Origin: Paramacrobiotus metropolitanus
Lineage: Eukaryota > Tardigrada > Eutardigrada > Parachela > Macrobiotidae
Direction: 5' to 3'
Assembly (NCBI RefSeq): GCF_019649055.1
Contig: NW_026570242.1
Coordinates: 868,001 to 932,000, forward strand
DNA: 64,000 bases
The notes beneath the pieces are model-generated. The model saw nothing but the letters and a program-made list of their open reading frames with translations, was not told where the DNA came from and searched no databases. Both the position numbers and the translations under genes were made by a program. This document shows, piece by piece, positions 11,991 through 24,254 of this stretch. Position 1 is the first letter of the stretch. Every line of letters starts with the position of its first letter.

Positions 11991-13224
11991 TTATGCATGC
12001 TCTCCCGCTGCCATGTGCTGTTCGTCGGAATGCTTTGACGCAGCAATCTGGTTTTCTTTGTATTTGTTGTCGTCCGCTTCGGCCGTCATCCCTTGCTGAA
12101 TGATGTTCATAACCTGGTTTTAACACATCATTTTGTCGAGGTACCATTAACATAAAAGGGAACACGTTTCACGCTAGCGTGTTGGTAATTTCTCGCGAAG
12201 GGAAATACTATAAGTACGTACCATTTCCAGCATTTTGTTCCAAGCTGTTTTGTGGACATGCCCGAAATTGTGCCCTAACTTGAATGCCAAGAAATCTACA
12301 GTGGTCGTGTGAAGTGTCTGCATGCGAGAAAGCACAACACTTTTCAACTCATTAACTGATTAACAGTTACCATGTACAAACTGATAAATACAATCTACTA
12401 CAGCGCATCGCGCCAGATTATTCACCGTAAAATGCTCCGGTCGCATTCCTCTTTTTGCGTGATTCCTTCCTGTCTAAAACGTTACACAACGCAATATCAG
12501 GTCTGCAATTGCGATAGCCGGCAGTTTCCCAGAATTTCTCGGCTAACCTTCATTAAAAGGGAAACGAGTACATCCGGATCGTTCAGGTTATCTGCAATCT
12601 CACCAGGAAACGAATTACCAACAAAACTCCACAATTTTTTTTTCACGATGGGACCATACCGATCAGGGCAGTCAGAGCGCTAAAACACAAAATATTTAAT
12701 TTTAAAAAGACGTGTTTCATATTTTTATTTTGTAAGTAGAAATAAAAAAATATTTTTGTGTGGTAATTATGTGCTGTGCTGCGCTGTCACTTACGTACTG
12801 CATAACTTGAACGGAATGAGCTCTTAATTTATGACTTTTTCCAATATCTTGGAGCCTGACATCCCGGAGACTTTCAAAAGCATCTTTAAACTCCGGGAAT
12901 CGACTGAAATACCTGTATAAACAATTTCATATCTTTCTATTAGGTATTTCAAGAGCTACAAATATGTCCACTCTAGGTTGCACTGCGTATGCTCCTGCTT
13001 TTAACTGTCACGCGAAGAAACGTTTAAATTCCTTGTCGAAGTCGGTGGCTACTGCGTTCATTTAAGTACCTTACGAACAACTCCACGCCGTTTCCTTTTA
13101 GATCTCTATAAATAATTCTCCAGTTTTCTTGAATAGCCCTTTTTTCAATTTCACTTAGCCCTGTAACTTTATCGGGGGCATCTACGCTTCCAATGGACAA
13201 CAGTCGAGAGGCTCGGTTTCCCAT
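11991..13224 (-). CDS. Globin with N-myristoylation motif (globin X-like), six exons
   Basis: Heme-binding globin. Exons 13224-13070, 12912-12795, 12598-12548, 12473-12426, 12317-12222 and 12113-11991 join in phase to give 196 residues. Helices are recognisable: GLSEIEKRAIQENWR (A), LFVRYFSRFPEFKDAF (C/CD with CD1 Phe), KSHKLRAHSVQVMQY (E), GRNHAKRGMRPEHF (F/FG), and AWNKMLEMVMNIIQQGM (H). The candidate distal His84 and proximal His113 are 29 residues apart, exactly as E7 and F8 are in myoglobin, which supports the exon joins. The protein starts MGNRASR, a good N-myristoylation consensus (Gly2, Ser6) with nearby arginines, so membrane attachment is likely, as known for globin X. A hydrophilic tail of about 35 residues follows helix H. 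The acceptor of exon 3 (GGTGAG/ATTGC) is weak but is the only one that preserves frame. Confidence 0.85.
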
Positions 13225-14451
13225 CTGCTTATTTTAATACCACAGAACTATCGCTCGGCAAATACACTCAAGTGTGTCCACAATCGCTCTTTTCCAGTAA
13301 TAACCCCAATACTGCAGTGGCCGGTAATGGTACAGAAAAACCAAATCACGGCCGGTGGACTGTTCTTCGTATGTTCCATGGTTTCTATGATTGGCATCAT
13401 GCGGACAAGTTTCCGTGAGCACACGAATTTATGGATATATAATTTTGCGACTGTTAATTGAATTTATTTGCCTTCGATTTAGCAAAATGTAGTGGCAAAC
13501 TGTGATCAGAGTTTCAACTTGCTTGTCGCTTTTGCTTACAAAGAACTGATCATTGTATTGTAGCGATAGAAGTTAGATGTACCGCCAGTAGGAGTGTCAA
13601 TTGCTTTTCTCTACTGGTTATTGGTTGTTGTGTTATGAATAACAATCCTATTTTCCTACATTTTACCGACCGCATCTCACGGTCAGAAACAACTTGAAAT
13701 TGGTCTTGGTGCAGCTTGCTCCGCGCCTTCCGCGCTTCTTGCCCACGCTTATGTGTTCTTGCTCCTCAGCTTTGCTCGCTGATTCTTGCTACGTTGTACT
13801 TCCTAATAAACACTTGCGATGACCCTGTGTTGTGTTGCTTAACCGTCATGGGTTGATCGTACATCTCCCACCGTTGTCAACCTGTAAATGGTAGTCAGCT
13901 TCCGGTCAGCATCACTGCCGACCGTGCCAGCCTTTCCCACACTAACAGCCGACAGATCATGGTAAAGTGGATTAACCAACCCTCTGTTACAGTATGTACT
14001 TGCTGTATCGTACGTATCAGTGGTTCTTCGTGACCTTTAAAGTTCAAATCATAATAAAATCATAACCTCTAATAGACAGACAGTGAGCTGCTTTCTCTTG
14101 AATTCTGAACTGCTGTCACTGCGCTTACCGTATTTACCGCGATGCATTTACTGACGCAGTTGCCAATCTTTTAAGACACTAAACTTTAGTTTTAGACAAA
14201 CTGGACTTCGAAAGTGATCAAAATTTTGATCAATTTATTCTGGTAATAATACCATTATATACAACTTAAATTAAATGCTTTAGAACTGTGTGCTGTACAA
14301 GCCACAAACAAAGGTTGGTCGAAAATGAAAGCACTACTGTTATTTGCTGTTCGCAACATGCATCCATAATCCATATACATATAATAAAAGCGCGTTTAAA
14401 TTGAACGAGAGATATGCATTCTGAAGAAATCTTCATAATTATTAGATCACT
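13225..14451. other. Intergenic region with no supported gene
   Basis: 1.2 kb upstream of the globin start and downstream of the coiled-coil gene's stop. No ORF here has motif or splice support on either strand. It presumably contains the globin promoter. Confidence 0.4.
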
Positions 14452-17400
14452 TCACTGCGCAGCCAAGCTATTGCTTCCAGTTTCTTTAGTGTTTGTTGCG
14501 CTGGTAGTCCGTGTCTGGGATTCTGCTGGTTTTGGTGCATTAGAAACCTGGGTTTCAACGGAGATCGGCATAGAAGCAGTCGCTGCACTAGATTTGGCTG
14601 TACTGCTGCTAGCATTCCACTGCTGCAGCACCGGTGAATTATCGGGAATCCCCCTTCCGATAACACCCATTTCTATAAACATTGACAATTCCATAGTATA
14701 ATTAACAGCAAACACTGCATGCTGACCGTAACAATGTTAATCTGCATTAAGTAAGTGATATTAAATTATTCCACCTGGGAAATTATTCAGCGCGGTGTCT
14801 ATGGGACCTTCCAGCGGCTCCTCCCCCCTATGCGTTCGTATCAACGGGTTTGCTTGTATCTTCTCAGGTGATCCAACTGTCAAACCTATCCTTTGTTCCT
14901 TAAGAAATTTTAGCTTTTGTGCTATGGTGGCATTCAAATGATCACTGCGTGGAAGTTCGTGAACATCGCGAGGCATATCTCGAAGTCGTGAAGCCAATTC
15001 TGGTGGCATAGCTTCCAACATCTCTTCTGTAAAGTCGGCTGTTCCACTTCCTGGTTCCAACGATAAACCGACTGCGGTAAATTCTGGCGGCATTTGATTG
15101 GCCACTTTCGTGCCAATATAAATGGGCTTATGCGATCCTAAAGCTGGTTTCTCTGGAGAATAGTGCGTCTTTTTGGGTGATAATGACGAGTGGAAGGCCT
15201 TGGTTTTCGGACCGGATGACTGATCCCAAACCTGACCTTGCCGAAGAAATCGGTTAATGGCTTGATCCAGTTCCGATACACGACGCTGTCGATGCCGCTT
15301 GGATTCCACTAATCGATTTTTCCGTGTTCGACTTAGCTGTCTGCGATAGGCAGATCGTTCTGCAGGTGACATGCTGCCTGATTCCGGACTACTCAAATCC
15401 CGTTGTATCCCACCTAGAATACATATATTATTTCGTCAGTGTTTTGTATTCTAACGAAATGCATATATTTTCTGAACCACCTCCGCTGGATCTCCGCCTC
15501 TGGCGTCGTCGCGTAATTTCTTTTATGTCCTCTCGTATCTGCCGCTCCGCATTTCGCAAATCTTGGGTGACCTCCAAACCGCCTTCCGATCTTTCCCGAT
15601 AGTATTCACCTTCCGAGTATGGCGAGCCATATGCATGTCGCCCGTCAAAGCGAGACCTGCGCCGCGCACCTCCTGTAACTGACGACTCCTCGTAGTGCAT
15701 GCCCCGCTCATGCTGTTCTTGAAGCAAAGCCTTTGCATGCATAACATGATCCCGAATTTTTCGAATTTGATCCGCTTCTCTTGGTGTTCTGCGCGGGGAA
15801 TTAGCGTCAGCTGGGATACTGCGCACTTGCTGTTCCACCGCTTCTGCTTCCATCGATATGAGAAGGGCTATAGCTGAATCTAAGGAACGCTCAGCCTGAC
15901 TATTTTTTCCATAGGCTGACTGTTGAAGAATCTCCTTTTCTTGCGGCTGGTGTGCTTCCGGAACTTCGGGTCGAACTGCTGACTGTGGCTTATGTCGAAT
16001 TTGTTGTCCAACGATTCTCTGCTGTTCGAATCTAGTAGTAACAATGTTACGGTGTTGCTCAAATTCGGAAACTCCTTTGGGATCCAGGTAGGTGGTTGTT
16101 TCTGCGTTCAGACCGTGCGCTGGAACAGCTGTTTCTAACGGGCCAACCGGTTGTGGTAGTTCTGGTTGGACTTCCTGGAGCCGTGTTCCTGTAACTACAA
16201 TTGGCTCACTGGTTTCCTTTCCTTTTGTTGTTGGCTTCTTTTTTGCTTCATCTTCCTTGGTGTCTTTCTTTTTCTTAGACGAATGTTCTGGGAATTGGTT
16301 CCAATCTTCCGCTCGAGGAAATGCACCGGTATAAGCGCTACCTTTGATATATAAATCAACTGGGCCGGTGGTCTGCATCATCTTGTGTTCCTGGGTGACC
16401 TTTCTTGTTTCCGACTGTACAGATTCAGTATGTGGATCAAAACTGTACCGGGTATATTCTACGTAAGAGCGACTAATGCGATCTGTCGTCGTTGTGCCCT
16501 GACTGCGAAAGTAGTGCTTGCCCAGATCTTGGCTGCGTTTTCGTATCACCGTCCAGCTGACCGAGGTTTGTCGGTTTACTAAACTGACCGGTTTCGGCTG
16601 TATCACGTACTCCGCATCCGAAAACGGGCTCACTAAAACCGGAGTAAAAATATGGTCACATACAATACAAGAATAAAACATGCCAGAACAAGATCTTCTT
16701 AAAGAGACACCTTAAACTGTCAACAAACATCGGCATCTGTTATACCGTGTAATTATAGTGCAGGTTATCGCCAGTACACACAACAAGTATTCATACCTGG
16801 CAAATTGGATTCCATGCTGCGCAGTGCATCACGGAAATGTACGCTGGATCGTGGTGCTTCCATGCTTCTTGGTGAATCAGGGTACTCATCGGTATGGTCG
16901 AAAAATGTCTCCTGATGAGCCCCTTGAGCCTGCATTTGTGGAGCTGGTAACTTTTGTGGCAGTGGCTTTTTAAGAGTTTTTCCAAGCCGCTTCTCCGCAC
17001 TTCGCAACAATGATATCATATCCACAATTGATTTCCTTTCCGGCATTGCGGCAACTGCTTCATCACGCAATTTTGCTAACGACTCCGCTAACGTCCATGC
17101 CAGCTCCTTTATACGCTTCAGTTCGTCTCGATATTTTGATACCTCCGCTTTCTTCTGGTCCAGCTGCGTGTCGAATTCTGACCTGCGTTGTTCCAGTACT
17201 TCGTTCAGTTGCTTGAGCGTATGACGGATGTGAGTGTTCTCGACTTCGAGATCAAGTACTCGCTGCCGCAGTTTCATTCTGGCACGTCGCATCTCCTCGC
17301 TGGAGTCCGTTCCGCGGAGGTCACCTTCCATTTCGCTGGCTTTCTGTTCGAGCACTGTTGTAAATGCAGCTCGATGTTCAGCTCGAAGCTTGGTGAAGGC

Positions 17401-20400
17401 ACCCTAACGCATTCAAACAAGAAATCGTTTGGGTAACCAGTTTGCGTAAATAACAGAGAACAGATTTAACGGCAGGTCAGAGCACGGTTAACTTGTACCT
17501 GACGCATGGAAAACACACAGAAATCTTGTCTTAAAATTTGAAACATACCTGAAAAATGGCCGGGATCGCGCCAAAATGTTGCCTGACATCATCCGTAATC
17601 TCTGCAGCCGCTGAGTGGGCATTCCAGGTATCTTTCAGCTGATGAGGGAAAGATGGTATATCCGCCACCAGGTCTTCTTCGGCTAGCACCGTTATTAGTG
17701 ATTTTCGAAAATGGCCCAAAATGGACTTCAGCCGCTTTAACTCCTCCTTTACCTCCGGCGGTGTCACGTCCTCAGTCTGAATATCAAGAGAAGTTCCGAA
17801 TAACACGCCGACCGTTGACGTTTCCACCGTAATTTTGTTCGCGCGCAGTATCCGCAGGGTCTCCTCCAGCGTGTCGACCGAATGCTGAAGATCCGTGATT
17901 ATGCTGTCCCGTGATGAAACTTCGTACTCTAATTGATTGATACGTGATTGTAGCACGTCGGCATCGTCCTCGGCTTGCTTCAGCGTCACTCTCAGTTCAT
18001 CCATGGCGACCTCCAACTCGGATTTTTCTCGCTCCACACTGTGCATTAAGTCCTCAAGCTCTTTGGCTTTCTCTTCAACGGTTTGGAGTTCTTCTATTTT
18101 AGCACTCAGCTGTGAAATCGTTTCATCCTGAGCGTCCAGCTGCTCTTGGGCCTCGGCTAGGGCCTCTTGTTCTGATGTCTTCGCATCGGCAAAGCTGGGC
18201 TGCACTTCAACATCAGTCTTCGGAACAGAGCCACCGATGAAGGAGGCTTGAACCGGTATTCCCCGGCTAACTTGCGCTACTTTTGGTGCTAAATTTGTCT
18301 GTGAAAATTGGATAATGCACGTGTAATACTTCACCATTTCATCCCTGTGTCGTAACGGTAAGGTATATAGATACACAACTATCGGTTTTCGTAAAATGGC
18401 ACACTTTGTACCTGTATTTCTTTGTGAGCCATTTGTACTTCTTCAGCTCTTGGCAGGCGGGGCACCGGCGACCGAGGTGGTTCATCCTCCTCTTCTTCGG
18501 GCTCACTGTCGCCCTGCGATTCCCTTGCCACTGCCTCGGCTTGACTTTTTTTCTCCGCTTTTGTTTTGCTTGTATCCTCCTCCTCGGTATTTGCATTCTC
18601 GACGCCCTTCTTTTTGCCCTCGCTTCTTCTGGACCCTGTACTAGTGTCTCTGGTGTCACCACCCGTACTGGGTTGCGCTTTATCAGTAACAGAAGCTTCT
18701 CCGGTATTTTGCGTTACCAGACCTTCCGGCGTCTGCCTTGTCGATTCTGGGCTTTTTGGAGATGCCACCGTAGGACTAACTTCCCGTGTTTTCGACTCTG
18801 TTTTTTCTTTCTCTTTTGTTTGTACCTTCTTTTTTGGCAGGTCTAACTTTTTCATTTCTGTCTTCTCTTCCGGGGTTACGCGGCTCATTCGACGCCCTTG
18901 CGATGCTTTTTTCGCTTCAGCTTTCTTTTTACGTGGAACTTGATCAGGTTTTTCTGCCTCATAATCTTTCACCTCACTTTCCGTCTGATTAACTGGCTCG
19001 CCGACTTCCTCCTCACTGGGACCCGCCGGCGGATGCTCATGACCAACAGACTTTGGACGAGTGCCGTGACCAGTCGACGGTTCGTGCGCGACAACTGCTT
19101 CGGGTTCGTGATGCTTGCGGATTTGTTCGACTACACTTGCCTTTCTGGGACCGCCAGATTTTTTCGTTACAGTGGAAACGGGAGGAGCAGCTGATCCCTT
19201 GGCCGGCTGCTCGTGAGGATTTTTTTGAGCTCCATCGCTTACACTATGGGAAGTGTCTTCATGCTCGTTGCTCTGTGAATCTTCACGAACGTGAGATTCG
19301 TGAGTTCCGCCTGGTGTCGCCGCACGGGTGCCTTGACTTTTGGCTCTTTCTGATTTACTTTGATCCTGACCTTTTGCTTTAGATCCTTTGGAACCATGCG
19401 CTCGATCGTTACCTTTACTCGGCTCACGATCACGATCTTCTTCTTCAGTAACACTTCCGACGTTCCCTGGTTGCCCACTAGATAAGCGTCTACGACATTC
19501 TCGAATATCCGCGATTGTTTTGACATGCTCGGTTTTTAGCGCATCATGCTCTTTTATGATTTTATTCAGCATCTCCTCGGTCTCCTTTGTATCGATCCTA
19601 TACCGCTCATTTTCACGGTTCATGATATCCTTCTGCTGCATCGTATCTTCCAGCTTCGCGGCCAAAGCACCTAGTTCATGAGTATGTTTCCGTTGAACTT
19701 CCCGTAAACGCTCGATGACCCTACAGTTATCCAGTTCAGTCACAAGAAATGGCCCATTTAGTGCCATTTGAACGGTAATGAAGTTTTGTACCGTTTACTT
19801 GTAAATGGCATCTAACTGCTGGAGCGCCAGTCTAGTGACCTTTCGTTTTCCCGCTTTGTTCTTGTGTTTAGCAGCCGCTCCATAGAACACCAAACCCTTT
19901 AGATATTGTTGAGCCGTCTGCAGTAGAGTCACATCACGGAACAGCGCTTCATCATCCAGGGTGACGGTTATGCGAATTTGCAGGTCATTGCTGTTTTCCG
20001 ACGGAATAGTCATCAAAATGGTGTCTTCCTTCTCAGGTGGTGGTCCATCGGTGATTTTAATTCCACTTGCCGAGCTTAACGCCAGTATTTCTCCAATGTG
20101 CTTCAGTTTTTGACCCGTATCACCAATTTTGCTGATTGTATCTTCGATGGTCTCTTTTGAAATGCTCTGTTCGCGATGACGCTCTTTGATGTTTTCCAAC
20201 TCAGCGTTGAACTCTCTTTCCATTGACTTATCCGCTAAAAGCTCGTGGAACCATTGCTCGATTTCTTTCATGACATCATACTGATGTTTTGATTTGGCAA
20301 GATGCAGATCAATGTAGTCTTCGATGTTAGCCTGAATTCCCGCTTCTTTGCCTTGACATTCCGTAATGATTCGGAAGTACGCCGTTTGCTTTTCATCGGC

Positions 20401-20721
20401 CAGAGTGTGATCACCGCTGATGGATGCCAAGAAGCCGCTGGCATTGAGATGATCGCCAATTCTGTTGACAATCTCGTTAAGTTCTTGGTATATTTTATTC
20501 GTTTGCCTCTTCTGTTTATGTGCTTGCAGGTCAAGGTACGCAAGAAGGGCTTCTCCACGAAGATTATTAAAATTTCCGCCAGCCGCTTCGTACTCTGCAA
20601 GATTATGTTCACGCTGGTGCTGATCGACAGCGTGGTCGATGGCTTCCTGGACTGGAGTGGGAACTGTCGGTCCTTGCCGCAGCTTGACCACGTTGTTATT
20701 TTTATGACCTTTTTTCGACAT
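14452..20721 (-). CDS. Unrecognised 1,880-residue coiled-coil protein, seven exons
   Basis: Exons 20721-19799, 19720-18412, 18298-17549, 17403-16797, 16632-15481, 15413-14775 and 14714-14452 are all in phase (1,881 codons including stop). The N-terminus (MSKKGHKNNNVV, then a helical region of about 300 residues) continues into a coiled coil (VIERLREVQRKHTHELG...). Next is a very long disordered part rich in E, K, S and T in exon 2, then strong heptad coiled coils in exon 3 (EEKAKELEDLMHSVEREKSELE) and exon 4. Exons 5-7 are basic, S/R/E-rich and probably disordered, ending in an S/T/A-rich tail. I do not recognise the family; a cytoskeletal or ciliary scaffold is a guess from architecture only. 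Its first 39 coding bases and promoter are duplicated at 33.2 kb. Intron 1 is only 78 bases; reading through it meets a stop immediately after DAIYK. Confidence 0.75.
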
Positions 20722-21856
20722 GGTGAGACTGCAACAGGTTTAGAAATGCAGTTTCGGTTCTTCATAAAACGGGTAAAACCATTTTGTCGTTCGTTTTACC
20801 AATTGCCTGTTCCGGCACTTGCAAATGTCTAAGCAGGACTTGAATCCAGAGAACGTTTATGGTAGGTCCTTTCTCAACCGGGAACCCGTGCCCGAATTCA
20901 CGCTTACTGACTTCCGAAGAACGCAGTATTCCTTCGCATACACCATGACAAAAGCTTCAAAATTTCGCAGTCCACATTCGAATAACCTTTTACACTAGCA
21001 TCAGACTTCAATCATACATGATACAACAAATAGAAGTGTATCGCACTGGGCGAATTTTTGAAAGATTGCTATCACACAAGTGTCCATCGCGTAATGACTG
21101 TAGAGGAGTCAACTTTTATGCAACATAATGGCAACTGAAATAATTATTATTGTTTGCTGCACACTTTCACTTAATAAAAAAACTGTAAGACAATTAAAAT
21201 TACTTAATTTTCTTACTACACACTGCCGCACCATTGTTCAGTTTCTAACAGGTGATGCCTCGCATGTTATCATGTTCAATCCAGCATGTGGCATTTATAC
21301 CTTTATTCTTTAATAAGCTAATATTCGGCTGTTCACAGTGTGTTGTTACATTATCAATGTTATGGCAGAGCAGAGACATCCTTTGGGTGCAAAAGTGGCT
21401 GTACTTTTAAAAATAAGTACGTATAGCCGTACAGGGAGTATAAAAATTTATTGGAAGTCGTCGCTTGGCAATACTAATAGTATCCATAAATATGTTTTGG
21501 AATACTGGGTTTTCGACAGATGATATTACACAGTGACGAAAGCAAAATACTCGTACATTCCAGCATGCACACAGGTTTGCAGGTACATAGCAGCCAGTGC
21601 TGCCGTGTAACCGATACAGTAGTACCCTACATTTCAAATTAAAACGTACCATGCCATTTCGCTCGTGTTGTAAAGTTGTAATCTTATTTTAAATTTTGTC
21701 AAAGAGCAGGCAACTAATAAACAAAAGCAGGCAACAGGGAGCATTTTGCAGTAGTACTTTAACAGCCAACAAAACTAAAAGCTGAATAACAGCTTTCAAG
21801 AAATCCAGTTAGCGAAATCCATTTCAATCTGAACCAGATGGAATATTTCCACCCGA
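20722..21856. promoter_or_regulatory. Bidirectional promoter region between the coiled-coil gene and TMEM184
   Basis: The coiled-coil gene starts at 20721 (minus) and TMEM184 at 21857 (plus), so both promoters must lie in this 1.1 kb. The whole segment is repeated in inverted orientation at about 32,056-33,207 with scattered substitutions and small indels. No specific regulatory motif is identified. Confidence 0.5.
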
Positions 21857-23846
21857 ATGAGCCGCTTAGCGATCTGGACGATTGGGAAAAACTGGCGCTC
21901 ATGGATCGAGCCCTTTGTATTTTTCGTATACATAGTGCTTCTAATCATAGCCATCCCGATTTGTGCGCTGATATTTGCTAAGGAGAAGACCAACCTTCGA
22001 ACGAGAACATGGTTCGTTGGCGGGATATTTGTTCTGATGTCGCTGCCGGTGTCGCTGCACACCATCTTGCAACACCTGATCCACTACACAAAGCCCAACT
22101 TCCAGCTGCATATCGTGAGAATTTTGTGGATGCCACCCATCTACTCTCTTACTGCCGTAAGGTCTAGACTGGACTGGTCTCTTACTGGACTGCGCCTTTG
22201 GTCTAGATTCAGTTCAGAATGATGTCTCCGGTTTCGCCTACACCGGCTACACGTTATCCAGGATCAGTGATTTTCTGTAGATCTCTCCCACACGATGCAT
22301 CTCTTTTATTGTCAAGCGAGCGGAGGCCCAGTGCGGACGATCTATGGAATTCACTGATTCTTTGATTCCGTGTAACCGCAGTGCACACTTAAAAACACAC
22401 TTAAAAACACACACACACTTTTGCACACTTAAAACAAAATTTTCGCGTTGCAGTGGCTGTCTTTGCGCTTCCCGGAATCGGCCATCTATTTTGAAACTTT
22501 TCGACAATGTTATGAAGCTTATGTTGTGTATAATTTCATGCGTTTTCTGTTGAACTATCTGGAAGAAAAGATTGTCGTCATCAACATCTTGGAATCGAAA
22601 CCTCCTCAAAAGCATCTTATTCCGTTTCGTTTAGTTCTGAAACCTTGGCAAATGGGAGCGTACGTGAAGGTTTCCGTCTTTCTCATTACTTTACTGTAGA
22701 GAAATGTTGATGAAATTAAATCCCTGTGAAATGTTCGGTTCGGTGAATTTTTACTTTTAGTGAGTATCTTCTGAACTGCAAACTTGGAACGTTGCAGTAC
22801 ACAGTAATCATGCCAGTGATTACCGCCATATCTTTGTAAGTTAACAAAGGTCAGTGGCAGCATACTTTACCCGAGCAAACTCCAGGAATGTGAAGGGGTG
22901 TTTTATGCGTTGCAGCTTGTGCGAGTCACTGGATGTTTATCACGAGGGAATTTTTAGCGGCTCCAGCGCTTGGACATATTTGATTGTATTCGCCAACATC
23001 TCACAAATCTGGGCAATGTATTGTTTGATTATGTTCTACCTCGTATTTCGTGAGGAACTGAAGCCCATGTACCCGCTGGCTAAGTTCCTGTGCGTCAAAT
23101 TCGTTGTTTTTGCCTCTTTCTGGTATGGTAAAATGATCTGCTTGCGCAGTATTGCTAGCCTGCTGTTAATTTCGTACCTGACTCGGCTTTCAGGCAGCAA
23201 ATATTTATTGCCATTTTAACAAACGCCGGGGTTACCCAGTGGCAAACCGCGATTCCCGAAAACGACATTCGTTCCATATCGACGGGATTACAGGTCCGCT
23301 TCACGCCTTGCGTACAATCAAAAATTCTGTTTTTTAAGCGGCGTGTTTTTCATATCCGACTTTTCCCTTATTTGCAGGACATTATCATATGCGCTGAAAT
23401 GATTGTCGCATCGGTTGCGCATTATTTTGCATTTTCATACAAGCCTTACGTGAATTTGGATGTACCCCAGACTCCCTGTTGCCCATCTTTCTGGGCGATG
23501 TTCGGCATCCAAGACGTTAAAACTGACGTTATGGAGCAAGCGAGGAGTGTTGGTCGGTGCGAATTTTCGCAAGTTTCTTGTAATTACAGTTTCGAAAATT
23601 CTCTCTCGTTTTCGATCAGGTTCTCAAATAAAAGCAATCCGGCCAAGAGCAGTGTCATTCCTAACTCATGAACGGGAAAGAGCTCGATTAATGAGCCGGC
23701 GCACTGCAGGGAAACCCATGCAACAAGAGCCCATCAAAGGTTCGTTGGCGTCGGATCAGGCTGCCCGTCCCCGCTCTGCCCCTGGTTCTCCGATAACCTC
23801 AAAGGCAGCACATGGGTCCACTGTTTGGAGTGCCACGCAAAAATAA
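21857..23846 (+). CDS. TMEM184-like: TMEM184-family membrane protein, intact copy
   Basis: Seven-helix transporter-like protein of the TMEM184/organic solute transporter alpha family. Exons 21857-22156, 22454-22659, 22761-22835, 22916-23122, 23194-23293, 23378-23552 and 23590-23846 are in phase and give 439 residues. Family blocks are clear: TRTWFVGGIFVLMSLPVSLH, HLIHYTKPNFQLHIVRILWM, ESAIYFETFRQCYEAYVVYN, CKLGTLQYTVIMPVITAIS, VYHEGIFSGSSAWTYLIV, and WQQIFIAILTNAG. The C-terminal tail is basic and S/P-rich. The last intron (23553-23589) is only 37 bases; if it is not removed the protein ends at 23671 instead. This is the undamaged member of a pair; the copy at 30-32 kb carries a frameshift. 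It is convergent with the left roadblock pseudogene. The final stop arises from a base that differs from the other copy, whose frame runs nine codons longer. Confidence 0.88.
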
Positions 23847-24254
23847 AATCTTATGAAGAAGACTGCTGCTTAAAGCAACGTGATTTTGATGGCTGTTGAA
23901 AGCGATATTGGCGATGCCGCGGCTCGGGAACCACAGGGTTTACGCTGTGGCCCGGTTTACATTACATTCAGATACTATTGCCTTACAGCATGATACGGAT
24001 ACAGGGATACTGATTTGTTTTACTTATTTCAATCCGTACGTATGCAACACAATCTTCGTGCGAATCGAGCAGATGCATCACATTATAGTGACCTTTTCAA
24101 AATTCCTTGTGCAGCCAAAGAGTAATTAATAAAGCACAGCTAGGTCGAATGATAGCTTTGAAATGCTATCCAAATTGCGCCATATTCGCCAAAACAGCGG
24201 CAGTCTTCTCCACAAGCAATCAAAGTAACAATGACAAGCAGTTTATGACTGCTT

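Noticed and set aside
11755..12165. 136-codon minus-strand frame
   Set aside because: Overlaps the last globin exon in another frame; the globin frame has exon-by-exon family support.
16092..16582. Hydrophobic plus-strand ORFs
   Set aside because: Antisense shadow of exon 5 of the coiled-coil gene, which is phase-linked to six other exons.
18396..18992. Several long hydrophobic plus-strand ORFs
   Set aside because: They are the antisense of the E/K/S-rich exon 2 of the coiled-coil gene; antisense of such codons always reads as F/L/S/C-rich frames.
22225..22280. Open segment FAYTGYTLSRISDFL in the first TMEM184 intron
   Set aside because: No splice sites in the right phase, and exons 1 and 2 join perfectly without it.
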